A stretch of 43,590 bases of DNA from Candidatus Eisenbergiella pullistercoris (GTDB lineage Bacteria > Bacillota > Clostridia > Lachnospirales > Lachnospiraceae). Below are positions 1 through 9,317 of the stretch, piece after piece. Both the position numbers and the translations under genes were made by a program. The notes beneath the pieces were generated by a model, which did not search any database, was not told the DNA's origin, and was given only the letters and a program-made list of their open reading frames with translations. How positions within the stretch are numbered: the first letter of the stretch is position 1; the number at the start of each line of letters is the position of its first letter. Location of the stretch: NCBI GenBank assembly GCA_019115665.1, contig DXDD01000003.1:1-43590 (forward strand), read 5' to 3'.

Positions 1-936
1 GGGAATCAGGCGGGTGGCCGCGTAGCCGAAGGCCGCGATCTGAGTCACCATGGCGGTCAGGTCCTGCTCCATCAGGATGTAAACTCCCAGATAACCGAGA
101 ATGCCGCCCATGCAGATGGTTTCGATGAGCAGTCTGGGAATATTGTTGAGCACGTTGTATTTGCTGGTCACCTCTCCGGCGATCTGGGAATATTTCCGGA
201 AATTCCGGGCAAAAAAAGCCTCCCTGTGCAGGATTTTCACATCCTTGATGCCGTAGATGGACTGAAGCCTCCATTTTCCCATGCGGCTCTGCACCTTCTG
301 GGATTTTAAGCCCATGGCGTTCAGCTTCGGCTTCATCACCTTGATAATCAGCAGGGTCATCACACCCAGAATGCCGCCCAGTATCAGGGTCATCTTCCAG
401 TCCACCACCAGCAGGAACACGCAGATGAACACGGCCACCACGGCCTCAGAGGCCAGCTGGATGTATTCCATCAGGATGGTGAACACCTTGGGCACGTCGC
501 TGTCCACCAGGCGGAATACGGTGGGGATATCCGCATTCAGGTAAAATTCATAGGGCCGGTTCAGGTATTCCTCCAGCATGTAGCTGACCGTCCGGAACTG
601 GTTGGAATTGACAAACCTGGCCTGCACATAGGTGACAAGCAGCAGAAAGAGGTTTTTCACCACGATGATGCCGATGACCAGCCCGAGCAGAAGGAGGATA
701 AAATTGTTGAAATTTTCTTCCGTGAGCGTAAATCCCAGCCAGCCGCAGACCATCTGCACCGTCTGATTCTCAAGCATGCCGTCCCGGTCGATGACCGCCT
801 GCACCAGAGGCAGGATGGCGGAGATGCCGATGGTCTCCAGAAGGCCGCTGATCAGAATCATGACGCCCAGTCCGCAGACTCTGCGCTTCTGCGCTTTGCT
901 CAATATGTGTCTGAGTTTGCTGATGTTTTCAATCAT
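1..936 (-). CDS. ABC exporter, transmembrane domain (partial, C-terminus beyond window)
   Basis: The reading frame is open from an ATG at 936 to the window edge (312 codons, no stop), so the protein is truncated here. It begins MIENISKLRHIL and contains long hydrophobic helices at about residues 20-45, 78-100 and 150-190. The pattern of helices separated by basic cytoplasmic loops fits a type-1 ABC exporter membrane domain like PglK/MsbA-type polysaccharide flippases. The ATPase half (Walker A, signature, Walker B) would lie beyond base 1 and is not visible. Its ATG overlaps the stop of the GT11 gene as ATGA, so translation is probably coupled. Because it ends a glycosyltransferase cluster, export or flipping of a lipid-linked oligosaccharide is the likely role. 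A peptide or lipid exporter cannot be excluded. Confidence 0.8.
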   Translation of the reverse strand, partial: MIENISKLRHILSKAQKRRVCGLGVMILISGLLETIGISAILPLVQAVIDRDGMLENQTVQMVCGWLGFTLTEENFNNFILLLLGLVIGIIVVKNLFLLLVTYVQARFVNSNQFRTVSYMLEEYLNRPYEFYLNADIPTVFRLVDSDVPKVFTILMEYIQLASEAVVAVFICVFLLVVDWKMTLILGGILGVMTLLIIKVMKPKLNAMGLKSQKVQSRMGKWRLQSIYGIKDVKILHREAFFARNFRKYSQIAGEVTSKYNVLNNIPRLLIETICMGGILGYLGVYILMEQDLTAMVTQIAAFGYAATRLIP

Positions 937-1796
937 ATCCGTATCATTCCTTCCGTATAGATATCCCTGCACTCCCGTCCGTTGATCCATCTGGCCGGCG
1001 CGATCACCTGCTTTTTCGGATTGTCGTTCAGCCAGGCGCCCCACCAGCTGAAGCTGCTGTTGGCGATGATGTTATGGCGGCAGCGGCTCATCAGATACAG
1101 GTCCAGATATCCCTTTTCCTCGCTTCCGCCTTCCACCGGCACGCAGTCCGGCCCGGCCAGATGCGCTTTCGTCCATTCCATGTCATTGGAAAAGAGAAAA
1201 AACACCGCTCCCGGTTCTTTTTTCCGGACGCGCTCCATGGCCTCCCGGTAATAGGCTTCGGTGCAGATCCCCTCATAAATCCCGTTGTGGCTGGCGTGCA
1301 GATAGTCGCCGCGCCGTACATGCACCGACACCGCGGGGCAGGCCGCAATCCGCGAAAGGATCCCCCGGTACCCTTCCGGAAGCTCCTTTTTCACCCGGCC
1401 GGAGAAGGCCAGATGGCTGCGTACCTCGTCCTTCACATCCGCGAAATATTTTTCACTCTGGAAAAAACCCGTCAGATAGACCGGATCCCGTTCAAACACG
1501 GAGGCGTCGTATTCCATGTCCTTTTCCCGGTAGAGAAGGCTCTTCCTTCCCGTGAGCTTTCTGCGGACGCGGGAGAGGGGATCCATGGCGGAATCCGTAT
1601 ACCGGATCACCTCTTCCCGCGAAGCCCGCTCGTAGTCCGCGTCAAACGCCCACAGCTGCACCGGCCTTCTGTCCGGCGTGCGGAAGTCGGACACATCGTC
1701 TATTTTCACCTGTTTTCCCCTGGCCCGGAGGCTCAGATACAGGGCGTATTCAAACATCTGGTTTCCCAGCCCGCCCGATAATTGCAGAATGACCAA
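933..1796 (-). CDS. GT11 alpha-1,2-fucosyltransferase-like glycosyltransferase (TTG start)
   Basis: The 287-residue protein starts VILQLSGGLGNQMFEYA, the family N-terminal motif. It has HVRRGDY at about residues 159-165, the GDP-fucose-binding motif of GT11 and related fucosyltransferases, and a late SSFSWWGAWL block. Length is normal for bacterial GT11 (280-300). The enzyme would transfer L-fucose from GDP-fucose to a galactose-type acceptor on a growing surface glycan in the cytoplasm. The start codon is TTG at 1796, with GAGG eight bases upstream. The first internal ATG would cut off the conserved N-terminus, so TTG is preferred. The stop overlaps the ABC exporter start by 4 bases. The exact linkage and acceptor cannot be read from sequence. 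Confidence 0.88.
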   Translation of the reverse strand: MVILQLSGGLGNQMFEYALYLSLRARGKQVKIDDVSDFRTPDRRPVQLWAFDADYERASREEVIRYTDSAMDPLSRVRRKLTGRKSLLYREKDMEYDASVFERDPVYLTGFFQSEKYFADVKDEVRSHLAFSGRVKKELPEGYRGILSRIAACPAVSVHVRRGDYLHASHNGIYEGICTEAYYREAMERVRKKEPGAVFFLFSNDMEWTKAHLAGPDCVPVEGGSEEKGYLDLYLMSRCRHNIIANSSFSWWGAWLNDNPKKQVIAPARWINGRECRDIYTEGMIRI

Positions 1797-1922
1797 TTCT
1801 TTTTCCTCTTTCCGTCATCGTGATGCGGCCCTTTTCTCCGTCCGGCCGTTCAGGGGTGGAAGATTGCCATCAGGCCGTCTCAGGCCCGCCGGTTCCGGCT
1901 TCCGCCTTCCGGCCCGCTCCCG

Positions 1923-3011
1923 TCAGCCCCGCCCCGTTTTCAGGGGCAGCAGAATTCTTTCATTCAACACCGTCATGATCCGGTACAGAAAAGGCGAAGC
2001 CAGAAAAATCCGCATTTTCCGCCTTTCATTCGCTCCCGCGCCCGGCCAGCCGTACACCTGGTCCATCTCCCGTCTGCCTTCCAGAACCAGCGCCCGGAGC
2101 CTTGCCCGATACTTCTTCTGCTCCTTTTTCACCGAGGCCGGAACGCCCCGGCCGCTTCCCGTGCGCAGGCAGCGGTTATAATAGAGCAGCAGCCTTTTAT
2201 AGAAAAAATACCGGTGCTGCCAGGCCAGATCCTCCCTGCCGATGGAGCGAAGGAACGCCTCCTTTTCCCGGTAGGCCGGGATCTGATCGGTGAAAATCCG
2301 CTCTCCCAGGCCCTTTCCCATGATGCTTCCCTCCCGCTCGCAGACATAATTGTATTCCGCCCGGTCCAGATAGACCAGCCGGTCCGCGCGGGCCAGAAGC
2401 TTCGTGGTGTATACGATATCCTCATACAGCTTCCCCTTTGGGAAACGCAGCTCTCCCATCAGCTCTCTGCGGTACAGCTTGTTCCAGGCCGCGTTGCGCA
2501 GGGGAACGGCGTCGTTTTCCGCAATGAACTGCTCCAGCGCTTCGCTCCCCTCCAGCACCGCCGCCTTAGAGGTAGAGCCGTCAATCGTCTTCTTCAGATA
2601 GATCTGCCGGTAGCGGCAGACCGCGATGGGCGCGTCAAAATCCCGCATGCAGGCGTAAAGGTCCGCATACATCCGCGGTTCCACCCAGTCGTCTCCGTCC
2701 ACGAAGGCGATCAGGCTTCCGGAGGCCGCTTCAATTCCCGCGTTTCTGGCATCCGACAGGCCGCCGTTTTCCTTATGGATGACCCGGATCCTTTCATCCT
2801 CCTTCGCCAGCGCGTCGCAGATCGCGCCGCTTCCGTCTGTGGAGCCGTCGTCCACCAGCAGGATCTCCAGCCGCCCGTAGGTCTGAGCCATGAGGGAGCG
2901 TGCGCACCGCTCCACGTAGGCTTCGATATTATAGACCGCGACCACCACGGAAATCAGCTCCTGGCCGGATGGCTCTGCGGGCCTTGGCTCATAGTCCGGT
3001 ATCACACGCAT
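1923..3011 (-). CDS. GT2 family glycosyltransferase
   Basis: The GT-A fold N-terminus is clear: SVVVAVYNIEAYVERCARSL, then LLVDDGSTDGS, NGGLSDARNAG and AFVDGDDWVEP, which carries the DxD-type metal and nucleotide-sugar site. About 362 residues. The start at 3011 has AGGAG seven bases upstream and overlaps the stop of the preceding asnB gene by 10 bases; a longer in-frame extension up to 3224 lies inside asnB and is rejected. It would add one sugar residue during assembly of the surface polysaccharide. Donor and acceptor are not predictable. The C-terminal third is Arg/Lys-rich and amphipathic, as in membrane-associated GT2 enzymes. It is followed by 126 bases without a gene before GT11. Confidence 0.9.
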   Translation of the reverse strand: MRVIPDYEPRPAEPSGQELISVVVAVYNIEAYVERCARSLMAQTYGRLEILLVDDGSTDGSGAICDALAKEDERIRVIHKENGGLSDARNAGIEAASGSLIAFVDGDDWVEPRMYADLYACMRDFDAPIAVCRYRQIYLKKTIDGSTSKAAVLEGSEALEQFIAENDAVPLRNAAWNKLYRRELMGELRFPKGKLYEDIVYTTKLLARADRLVYLDRAEYNYVCEREGSIMGKGLGERIFTDQIPAYREKEAFLRSIGREDLAWQHRYFFYKRLLLYYNRCLRTGSGRGVPASVKKEQKKYRARLRALVLEGRREMDQVYGWPGAGANERRKMRIFLASPFLYRIMTVLNERILLPLKTGRG

Positions 3012-4942
3012 GCGTCCGCTCCTTTCTTTGGTCCCGGCCTTTTCCCGCGCAGGAAATCCTGAAACATGAGCAGATACCAGATCTGCACCCGCCAGATGCC
3101 CCGCTCCGTAAAGTCTTTCCAGATCCGACTCACCGCATCCGCGTCCAGGAAGCCCTGGGAACGAATCACGGCAGGGTCCAGAAGCTCCTCCGCCCAGGCG
3201 CGAAGCTCCGGCTCCAGAAGCCACTTTCGGATGGGGATGGAAAAACCTTTTTTCGGCCGGTCCATCATCTCCTTCGGCACATAGCGGTAAAGCACGTCCC
3301 TAAGCACCAGCTTTCCGGTATCCTGCCGCCGCAGATATTCTTCCGGCAGGGACCAGGCGAACTCCACCACATCCTTATCCAGCATGGGCACCCGGGTCTC
3401 CAGGGAAACCGCCATGGCGGTCCGGTCCACCTTGACCAGGATATCGTCCGGATGATAGAGGAGCATGTCCTGAAGCTGAACCGCCTTTAAGGGACAGGTG
3501 CCGAAGACTTCCGGGGAAAAACGGCTGTAGAATGCCCGAATGCTCTCCCGGGCCGCGCCAGCCGGAAGCACAAGCCGCTCCGCCAACCTGTCCCTCTCAT
3601 AGTTGGTTCGGTACACGTCCAGAATATGATCCGAAAGGAGCAGCTTTCCCTTCAGGCCGATCCCTTCCCTTCCGGAAAAGGGCAGCAGACCGATCAGGCC
3701 GCCGGCCGCCTTCCGGAGCGCCGCGGGCTGCGTCCGCAGCTTTCCCCAGATGCGCCCGCACCAGCCGTAAATGTTATAGCCCGCAAACAGCTCGTCTCCG
3801 CCGTCCCCGGACAGGGCCACGGTCACATGCTCCCTGGTCATGCGGCTCACCAGGTATGTGGGGATCTGGGAGGAATCTCCAAAGGGCTCCGCGAACATGG
3901 CGGAAAGCCGCGGGATCACCTCTCTGGCCTCCTTTTCCGTGACGGTCAGGCGCATGTGATCCGTTCCCAGATGGGCGGCGATCCTCTCCGCCGCGTCCGC
4001 TTCGTTGTATTCCTTTTCTTCCATGCCGATGGTGAAGGTGCGCACCCTTCCGGGAGCCAGATCCTGCATCAGCGAAACCACGGTGCTGCTGTCGATCCCG
4101 GCCGACAGGAAGGCCCCCACCGGAACGTCCGCTTCCATCTGGCCTTTGATGGACTCCTTCAGGAGCCGCTCCAGCTCGTCCGCCGCTTCCTTCCGGCTTC
4201 CCTGAAACGGGCTGCGAAGGCCCTTTTCCGCCGCCTCCCGCATGGACCAGTAGGGCACAATCTCCGGCTCCGTTACCAAGGCTTCCGTTCCGGCCGGAAT
4301 TTTGATGGTCAGAAGGCATCCCGCCGGAAGCTTGCGGATGTTTTCATAGATGCTGCAGGGCGCGGGGATATAGCCGTGGGTAAAATAAAAGGGAAGGACG
4401 CTTCTGTCGATCCGCCCCTCAAAGCCGTCCAGCACGGCGATGCTTCCCAGGTCGGAAGCGAAGACGAAGCTTCCCGATACCCAGCCGTAATACAGGGGCT
4501 TTTCTCCCACCCGGTCCCGCGCCAGGGTCAGGGTGCGTTCCTTCCGGTCCCAGAAGGCCGCGGCGAACATCCCCTTACAGAGGGAGAGGGCCCGCTTCAC
4601 GCCCCAGCTTTCCGCCGCCTCCAGAAGCGCCTCCGTATCCGAGCTTCCCCGGAAGGCCGATACACGCCCTTCCTGCAGGAGCCGTCCGGCGATTTCCTTA
4701 TGGTTATAAATCTCCCCGTTAAAGGAGATCACATACCTGCCGCTTCCCGACCGCATGGGCTGCGCCCCTGTTTCCGACAGATCGATGATGGCCAGCCGTC
4801 TGTGGCCAAGCGCCACGCTGCCGTCCTCTTCCGCCCACAGCCCGGAGCCGTCCGGCCCTCTGTGCCGCATACGCTCGCACATTCTGTTCAGATTGCTTTT
4901 CCAGTCTCCCCGCCAGCCGCACAGGCCCGCAATTCCGCACAT
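3002..4942 (-). CDS. asnB: Asparagine synthase (glutamine-hydrolysing) family amidotransferase, copy 1
   Basis: The 646-residue protein starts MCGIAGLCGW, so Cys2 after Met removal is the Ntn glutaminase nucleophile. Glutaminase motifs follow: HRGPDGSG (27-34), HRRLAIIDLS (47-56), SFNGEIYNH (73-81). The synthetase half has the pyrophosphate loop SAGIDS (280-285; Ala replaces the usual Gly) and SGDGGDELFAGY. AGGAGG lies five bases before the ATG. Classical AsnB converts aspartate and glutamine to asparagine. Inside a glycosyltransferase cluster, and with a second copy at 7314-9287, a sugar-modifying role such as uronic-acid amidation is an attractive alternative (inference). The 3' end overlaps the GT2 start by 10 bases, indicating one transcript. 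Confidence 0.9.
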   Translation of the reverse strand: MCGIAGLCGWRGDWKSNLNRMCERMRHRGPDGSGLWAEEDGSVALGHRRLAIIDLSETGAQPMRSGSGRYVISFNGEIYNHKEIAGRLLQEGRVSAFRGSSDTEALLEAAESWGVKRALSLCKGMFAAAFWDRKERTLTLARDRVGEKPLYYGWVSGSFVFASDLGSIAVLDGFEGRIDRSVLPFYFTHGYIPAPCSIYENIRKLPAGCLLTIKIPAGTEALVTEPEIVPYWSMREAAEKGLRSPFQGSRKEAADELERLLKESIKGQMEADVPVGAFLSAGIDSSTVVSLMQDLAPGRVRTFTIGMEEKEYNEADAAERIAAHLGTDHMRLTVTEKEAREVIPRLSAMFAEPFGDSSQIPTYLVSRMTREHVTVALSGDGGDELFAGYNIYGWCGRIWGKLRTQPAALRKAAGGLIGLLPFSGREGIGLKGKLLLSDHILDVYRTNYERDRLAERLVLPAGAARESIRAFYSRFSPEVFGTCPLKAVQLQDMLLYHPDDILVKVDRTAMAVSLETRVPMLDKDVVEFAWSLPEEYLRRQDTGKLVLRDVLYRYVPKEMMDRPKKGFSIPIRKWLLEPELRAWAEELLDPAVIRSQGFLDADAVSRIWKDFTERGIWRVQIWYLLMFQDFLRGKRPGPKKGADACV

Positions 4943-4989
4943 GGCTTCCTCCTGTTTCCGCCGCCGTCAGACGGTCCCCGTTTCCATCC

Positions 4990-6066
4990 TCATTCCGCTT
5001 CTTCCAGAACCTTGAAGTCCTTCTTTTCAATCCGTTCATGGATCGTGGCCTTCGCCTCTTCCAGCTCCTTCGACCATCTTTCATAGGACTCGTCCCAGCT
5101 TTCGTAGCCGGGGGTTCCCCGCTTATCCGCAAAATCGTAATGCTCGTCCAGATATTTTCCCAGAAAAGCGGTGTACTTCTCCGCCCCGATGGCGTTGGCA
5201 TGGCCTCCGTAGTCGTAGAAATCCGTGGCGAAATCCGCTCCGGTCTCCTCGTAGTAGTCGTTAAAATTCAGGAAATTGTAGCCGTAGGGCTCGATGATGT
5301 CCGCGATATAGTTGTACTGGGCCTGCTTTTCATAGGTCATGGTGTTGGGAGACACGATGAACAGGGCGTTCATCTCATGCTTCTTCAGATATTCCAGCAG
5401 CTCCCGCAGAACCTCCTCCTCGTCCTCCGGAATGGCCTGCCGCTCCGTCACCCAGGAATAGTCCGCCATTTCGCTTGGCCCCACCTCGTCGCTGAGAAAA
5501 TGCCCCTTTAACGGATGCTTATGCTCATAGCGGAAGGCCATGAGCTGGCTGGGCATGACGATGGTCTTCCAGTTGGAATGATACTTGAAAATGTCAAAAT
5601 AGTAGGTGTAGCGCTCGCTCACATCGTCCACCAGCGCGTTGATGGTTTTGATCCGGTTCCAGGAATATTTCATGTTGTCGGTGACGCCCCGGGTAAAGGC
5701 CATGTTCTGCGTCAGATCCTCGTCCGCCGCCAGATACATCCGCATCTCGAAAATATAGAGGTCGGGATCCTGGGTCTTTTCCGCTTCCTCGATCAGATGC
5801 ACCGCCGCTTTGGGGCGCTGATTGTTGGTGGAAAGGGGATAGGTGGTGATCCCATAGTCCGCCCAGATCTTCGGGGCCGCGTAATAGGGATACACCGGAC
5901 TGGAGCCGATCAGGATGGCATCGATGGTATAGTCCGGCTCCGCGTAAAACCCGGCGAACCGGGCCTTGAGATCCCCGCTGGTGCGCACGATGTAGGTAAG
6001 ATGCGTCAGTATGATAAAAAAAATGGCCAGAAATACCACGGCCTGAAGCAGCTGCTTTTTCCTCAT
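4990..6066 (-). CDS. Membrane-anchored SGNH-hydrolase-like protein (possible polysaccharide O-acyl modification)
   Basis: About 358 residues from the ATG at 6066 (MRKKQLLQ). One N-terminal membrane helix (residues 7-28) is followed by an extracytoplasmic domain. ILIGSSPVYP at residues 52-61 supplies the GSS block with a candidate nucleophilic Ser, and DYGGHANAIG at about 285-294 supplies a DxxxH-type Asp/His pair, as in SGNH/GDSL and AlgJ/DltD-like proteins. Homologous domains hydrolyse or transfer O-acyl groups on extracellular glycans. The start is chosen because the upstream extension is low-complexity Arg/Glu-rich and lacks a Shine-Dalgarno; GGAG lies about 13 bases before the chosen ATG, rather far. 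The C-terminus is a charged, probably helical tail. No MBOAT partner is visible in the window. Confidence 0.72.
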   Translation of the reverse strand: MRKKQLLQAVVFLAIFFIILTHLTYIVRTSGDLKARFAGFYAEPDYTIDAILIGSSPVYPYYAAPKIWADYGITTYPLSTNNQRPKAAVHLIEEAEKTQDPDLYIFEMRMYLAADEDLTQNMAFTRGVTDNMKYSWNRIKTINALVDDVSERYTYYFDIFKYHSNWKTIVMPSQLMAFRYEHKHPLKGHFLSDEVGPSEMADYSWVTERQAIPEDEEEVLRELLEYLKKHEMNALFIVSPNTMTYEKQAQYNYIADIIEPYGYNFLNFNDYYEETGADFATDFYDYGGHANAIGAEKYTAFLGKYLDEHYDFADKRGTPGYESWDESYERWSKELEEAKATIHERIEKKDFKVLEEAE

Positions 6067-6121
6067 TTCGCCGTCTTTTCTCCTGTCTTTCCTTTCCCCC
6101 GGCTCATTACTCCTCATTTCG

Positions 6122-6175
6122 TCTGCCGCGCGGCATTCGTCCCGCCGCGCGGCACTCGCCCTACCGTGCGGCGCA
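6122..6175. repeat. 19-20 bp GC-rich tandem repeats with GCCGCGCGGC palindrome
   Basis: GCCGCGCGGC, itself a perfect palindrome, occurs at 6125-6134 and 6144-6153. A degenerate third unit follows at about 6163-6172 and runs into the last codons and stop of the GT4 gene. The spacing is 19 bases. It fills the gap between GT4 and the SGNH gene and resembles the array at 10120-10228. Confidence 0.7.
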
Positions 6176-7285
6176 GCCAAGCAGATAGTCCTTCCATTCC
6201 GCGTTCACCCGCTCCGGGCGGTATTCCTCCAGAAGCAGGGCCGCCTGCTTCCCCATTCTCTCCGCCCCTTCCTCATCCGAAAGGATCCGGCGCAGCCTGT
6301 CGGCCAGCGCCTCCTCGTCCCCCACCGGAATGAGATACCCGTTCACGCCGTCTTCGATCAGCTCCCGCGGGCCGCCGCAGGGACAGTCCGTGGAAATGGA
6401 GGGGATTCCCAGGCACATGGCCTCGATCAGGGCGTTGGGCATACCCTCATGGCCGGAAGAAAGCACGAAGGCGCTTGCCGTCCGGATCTTATCCGGAATA
6501 TCGGAGGCTGCGCCGGGAAACCGCGCCCGTTCCGAAAGGCCCAGCTTTCGCGCCCGTTCGATCAGCTCCTGCCGTTTCTCCCCCTCCCCGTAGACCACCA
6601 GAGAAGCGTTCGGGAATTCCGAAGCGATCCGGGCAAAAGCGCGCAGGATCAGCGCATGATTTTTGTTGGCATCCACCCGTCCCACCGATACGATCCGCCC
6701 GTCCGGGCGCTCCGTCCTTCTTTCCCGCACAAAAGCCGGATTCAGCGGATTTTTCAGGATCACCGCCTTCTTCCGGATCAGGGGCGGGAAAAAGTCCCTG
6801 GCTGCCCGTGTCTGAACGATCACGCCCGCCGCGCAGGCAAAGAGGGTTTTCGCCAGAAAACGCATGGCCGGATTATAGTATTCGCTTTTCGGTTCTCCCC
6901 GCACGGAAACCACGGCGGGGATGCCGGTAAACCGGGTACACAGCAGGGTCATGATATTGTTTTTTCCAATAAAAGAAAGGACGCAGTCCGGATGAAGCTC
7001 CGTAAAGATCCGCCGCAGCTTCCGGTATCGGGCCAGAAAATCCCCGATCCGGCTTCCCGTCTCCTCTTCCGGCGTGATCTCGCTCAGGATGCGGGGGATC
7101 CCTGCCGGGAGAGCATACTCTTCCCCGCAGATATACTGGGTCACCAGCGTCACCCGCACGCCGGTCTTTTGCAGATAGTCCGCAAGGTTCACCATCACCC
7201 GTTCCGCGCCGCCCTTGCGGAGCGCGCTGATGAACAGGACGATGTGTGTCTGTGTTTTCTGAGAATCTGAAACGATACGCTCCAT
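6161..7285 (-). CDS. GT4 family glycosyltransferase, copy 1
   Basis: About 374 residues from ATG 7285 (MERIVSDSQK), chosen because AAAGGAG lies five bases upstream; the earlier in-frame Met overlaps the preceding gene. The GT-B fold is shown by the N-terminal FISALRKGGAERVMVNLA glycine-rich loop and the C-terminal SVGRVDANKNHALILRAFA, then SSGHEGMPNALIEAMCLG with the EX7E donor-binding motif, and STDCPCGGPRELI. This is a retaining, nucleotide-sugar-dependent enzyme acting at the cytoplasmic face. It is closely similar in motif layout to the GT4 at 10239-11348, so the two are probably paralogues adding different residues of the same glycan. The C-terminus ends inside a GC-rich repeat. Confidence 0.9.
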   Translation of the reverse strand: MERIVSDSQKTQTHIVLFISALRKGGAERVMVNLADYLQKTGVRVTLVTQYICGEEYALPAGIPRILSEITPEEETGSRIGDFLARYRKLRRIFTELHPDCVLSFIGKNNIMTLLCTRFTGIPAVVSVRGEPKSEYYNPAMRFLAKTLFACAAGVIVQTRAARDFFPPLIRKKAVILKNPLNPAFVRERRTERPDGRIVSVGRVDANKNHALILRAFARIASEFPNASLVVYGEGEKRQELIERARKLGLSERARFPGAASDIPDKIRTASAFVLSSGHEGMPNALIEAMCLGIPSISTDCPCGGPRELIEDGVNGYLIPVGDEEALADRLRRILSDEEGAERMGKQAALLLEEYRPERVNAEWKDYLLGCAAR

Positions 7286-7313
7286 GCGCGCTCCTTTCCC
7301 GGCAGGCGGCCCC

Positions 7314-9287
7314 TCAGCCGCAGTATTTCTCATACCACTGCTGGAAGGTGAAGAAGGACCAGGTCACCTTGGAAAAATTGGCTCCCGTGGCCGGGCCCGC
7401 GTCTCCGGTTTCCAGGTAATGCTTCACCAGCCCGCTCACATAATCCGCGTCGAAGATCCCCTGCCGCTTCAGGAAAGCCGGATCCGCAAAGGTCAGGAGC
7501 TGTTCCTTCAGGGGACCGCGAAGCCATTTGTCCAGAGGCACGCCGAAGCCTACCTTGGGGCGGTCCAGAAGCTCCTTCGGGATATAATCATAGGCGATGT
7601 CCTTCAGGATCCTTTTTTTCACGCCCTTTTCATATTTGAAGCTGTGGGGCAGACGGAAGGAATATTCCATCACGTCCCGGTCCAGGATGGGGCATCTCGC
7701 TTCCAGGGAATATTTCATGGAGGCCCGGTCCACCTTGCAGAGGATGTCCCCCGGCAGATAAGTGTCCATATCCAGAAGCATCCGGCGGATCTGCCAGTTG
7801 TCCACGCCGTAGGCGCTTTCTATCGGATATTTGCAGTTTAGGGCCTCTCCCGGAACCATCCGGTGCGCCGTCTCGATGTAGCTGGGGGAGCAGAACTGGG
7901 TCTTGGTCTCCCGGTCCCGGTTCTGCGCCACCACCTGCACCCGGAAGGGAAGCTTTTTCATCAGTCCTGCCTGCCTGAGTCCCGGCAGAGCGCAGAGGCC
8001 GTTTACCAGGCCGCCCGCCTTATCCAGCATCCGGGCCTGGGCCACATTTTCATAAATATTATAGCCGCAGTAGAACTCGTCCCCGCCGTCGCCGGACAGG
8101 GCCACCGTCACCCGCTCCCTTGCCAGCTGGGAAACCAGCATGGTTGCGATCTGAGAGCTGTCCGCGAAGGGCTCGTCATAGTACTGAGGAATGCTTTCCA
8201 CCAGCCGGAACATTTCCTGCTCGTCGATGATCAGCTCCGTATGGTCGGTTCCCAGATAATCCGCCACCGCTTTCGCGTATTTCGCCTCGTTGAACCGCTC
8301 CTCTGAAAAACCGATGGAAAAGGTCTTCACCGGCGTCCCGGAGCATTCCTGCGCGATGGCCGTGACCAGGGAGGAATCATAACCGCCGCTTAAAAAGCTT
8401 CCCAGGGGAACATCCGCGATCATGCGGGACGCCACGGATTTTTTCAGAAGCTCCTTCAGCTCCGCCTTCGCCTGCCCGTAATCCGTCACGGGCTCTGACA
8501 GACATTCCCGGTACACCTTTTTGATATCCCAGTATTTCCACCTGCGCACCCGGCGGCCGTTCCCCCGCTCCTGCCTGCTGACATTCTCCGCGTATTCCGG
8601 GGCGTCCGCCGCATAGGCCGCATCCGGATCCAGGCTGAAGCGCAGGATCCCGCCCGGCTCCAGCTTGTATACGTTTTCAAAAATGGTATCCGGCGCGTTG
8701 ATGTACTGCTGATAGAGAAAACGGGGCAGCACCTCCCTGCGGATTCTGCCGGAAAAACCAGGGCAGTCCATGATGGGCTTCAGCTCGGAAGCAAACACCA
8801 GATTTTCCCCGTCCAGCCAGTAATAAAGGGGCTTTTTGCCGATCCTGTCCCGGATCAGATACACCGCCTGTTTTCTCCGGTCATACAGGGCGATGGCGAA
8901 CATTCCGTTCAGCCGCTCCACGCAGGAGATCCCCCATTTCAGATAGGCGGCGAGGATCACCTCCGTATCGCAGCTGGAGCAGAACGGATAGTCGGAAAGT
9001 TCTTTTTTTAATTCCTGAAAATTGTAAATCTCCCCGTTATAGACGATGCTGACGCTGCCCTCCGGCACGCCGGCAAAGCCCCGGGAGTGCATGGGCTGAT
9101 GGCCCAGTTCGGACAGATCCAGGATGGAAAGGCGGCGCTGGGCCAGGCCCACCTGATAGCCGAAGGCCGCGGAAAAAATCTCTTCCCCCGAATCATCCGG
9201 CCCCCTGTGGACCATGGTGTCGTTCATGCTTTTCAGCTGCTTCTTCGTAATCTGCCTGGTGCTGATAAAACCGCAGATTCCGCACAT
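7314..9287 (-). CDS. asnB: Asparagine synthase (glutamine-hydrolysing) family amidotransferase, copy 2
   Basis: 657 residues starting MCGICGFIST, with Cys2 as glutaminase nucleophile, HRGPDDSG (28-35), RRLSILDLS (51-59), VYNGEIYNF (82-90), the ATP-pyrophosphatase loop SGGYDS (300-305) and SGDGGDEFYCGYN. AAAGGAGG is placed eight bases before the ATG. It has an extra segment (about 222-260) between the halves that copy 1 lacks or has in shorter form, so the copies are diverged paralogues, not a recent duplication. It lies 28 bases upstream of GT4 copy 1 and 30 bases downstream of the deacetylase-like gene, clearly in the polysaccharide operon. Either asparagine synthesis or amidation of a sugar carboxylate is possible. 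Confidence 0.9.
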   Translation of the reverse strand: MCGICGFISTRQITKKQLKSMNDTMVHRGPDDSGEEIFSAAFGYQVGLAQRRLSILDLSELGHQPMHSRGFAGVPEGSVSIVYNGEIYNFQELKKELSDYPFCSSCDTEVILAAYLKWGISCVERLNGMFAIALYDRRKQAVYLIRDRIGKKPLYYWLDGENLVFASELKPIMDCPGFSGRIRREVLPRFLYQQYINAPDTIFENVYKLEPGGILRFSLDPDAAYAADAPEYAENVSRQERGNGRRVRRWKYWDIKKVYRECLSEPVTDYGQAKAELKELLKKSVASRMIADVPLGSFLSGGYDSSLVTAIAQECSGTPVKTFSIGFSEERFNEAKYAKAVADYLGTDHTELIIDEQEMFRLVESIPQYYDEPFADSSQIATMLVSQLARERVTVALSGDGGDEFYCGYNIYENVAQARMLDKAGGLVNGLCALPGLRQAGLMKKLPFRVQVVAQNRDRETKTQFCSPSYIETAHRMVPGEALNCKYPIESAYGVDNWQIRRMLLDMDTYLPGDILCKVDRASMKYSLEARCPILDRDVMEYSFRLPHSFKYEKGVKKRILKDIAYDYIPKELLDRPKVGFGVPLDKWLRGPLKEQLLTFADPAFLKRQGIFDADYVSGLVKHYLETGDAGPATGANFSKVTWSFFTFQQWYEKYCG

Positions 9288-9317
9288 GGCTGCCGCCTCC
9301 TTTCCTGCGCCGTCCCC

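Noticed and set aside
3626..5086. Long plus-strand open frame (about 486 codons) opposite asnB copy 1
   Set aside because: Antisense shadow of a GC-rich gene; no recognisable domain, no ribosome site, Arg/Pro/His-rich composition.
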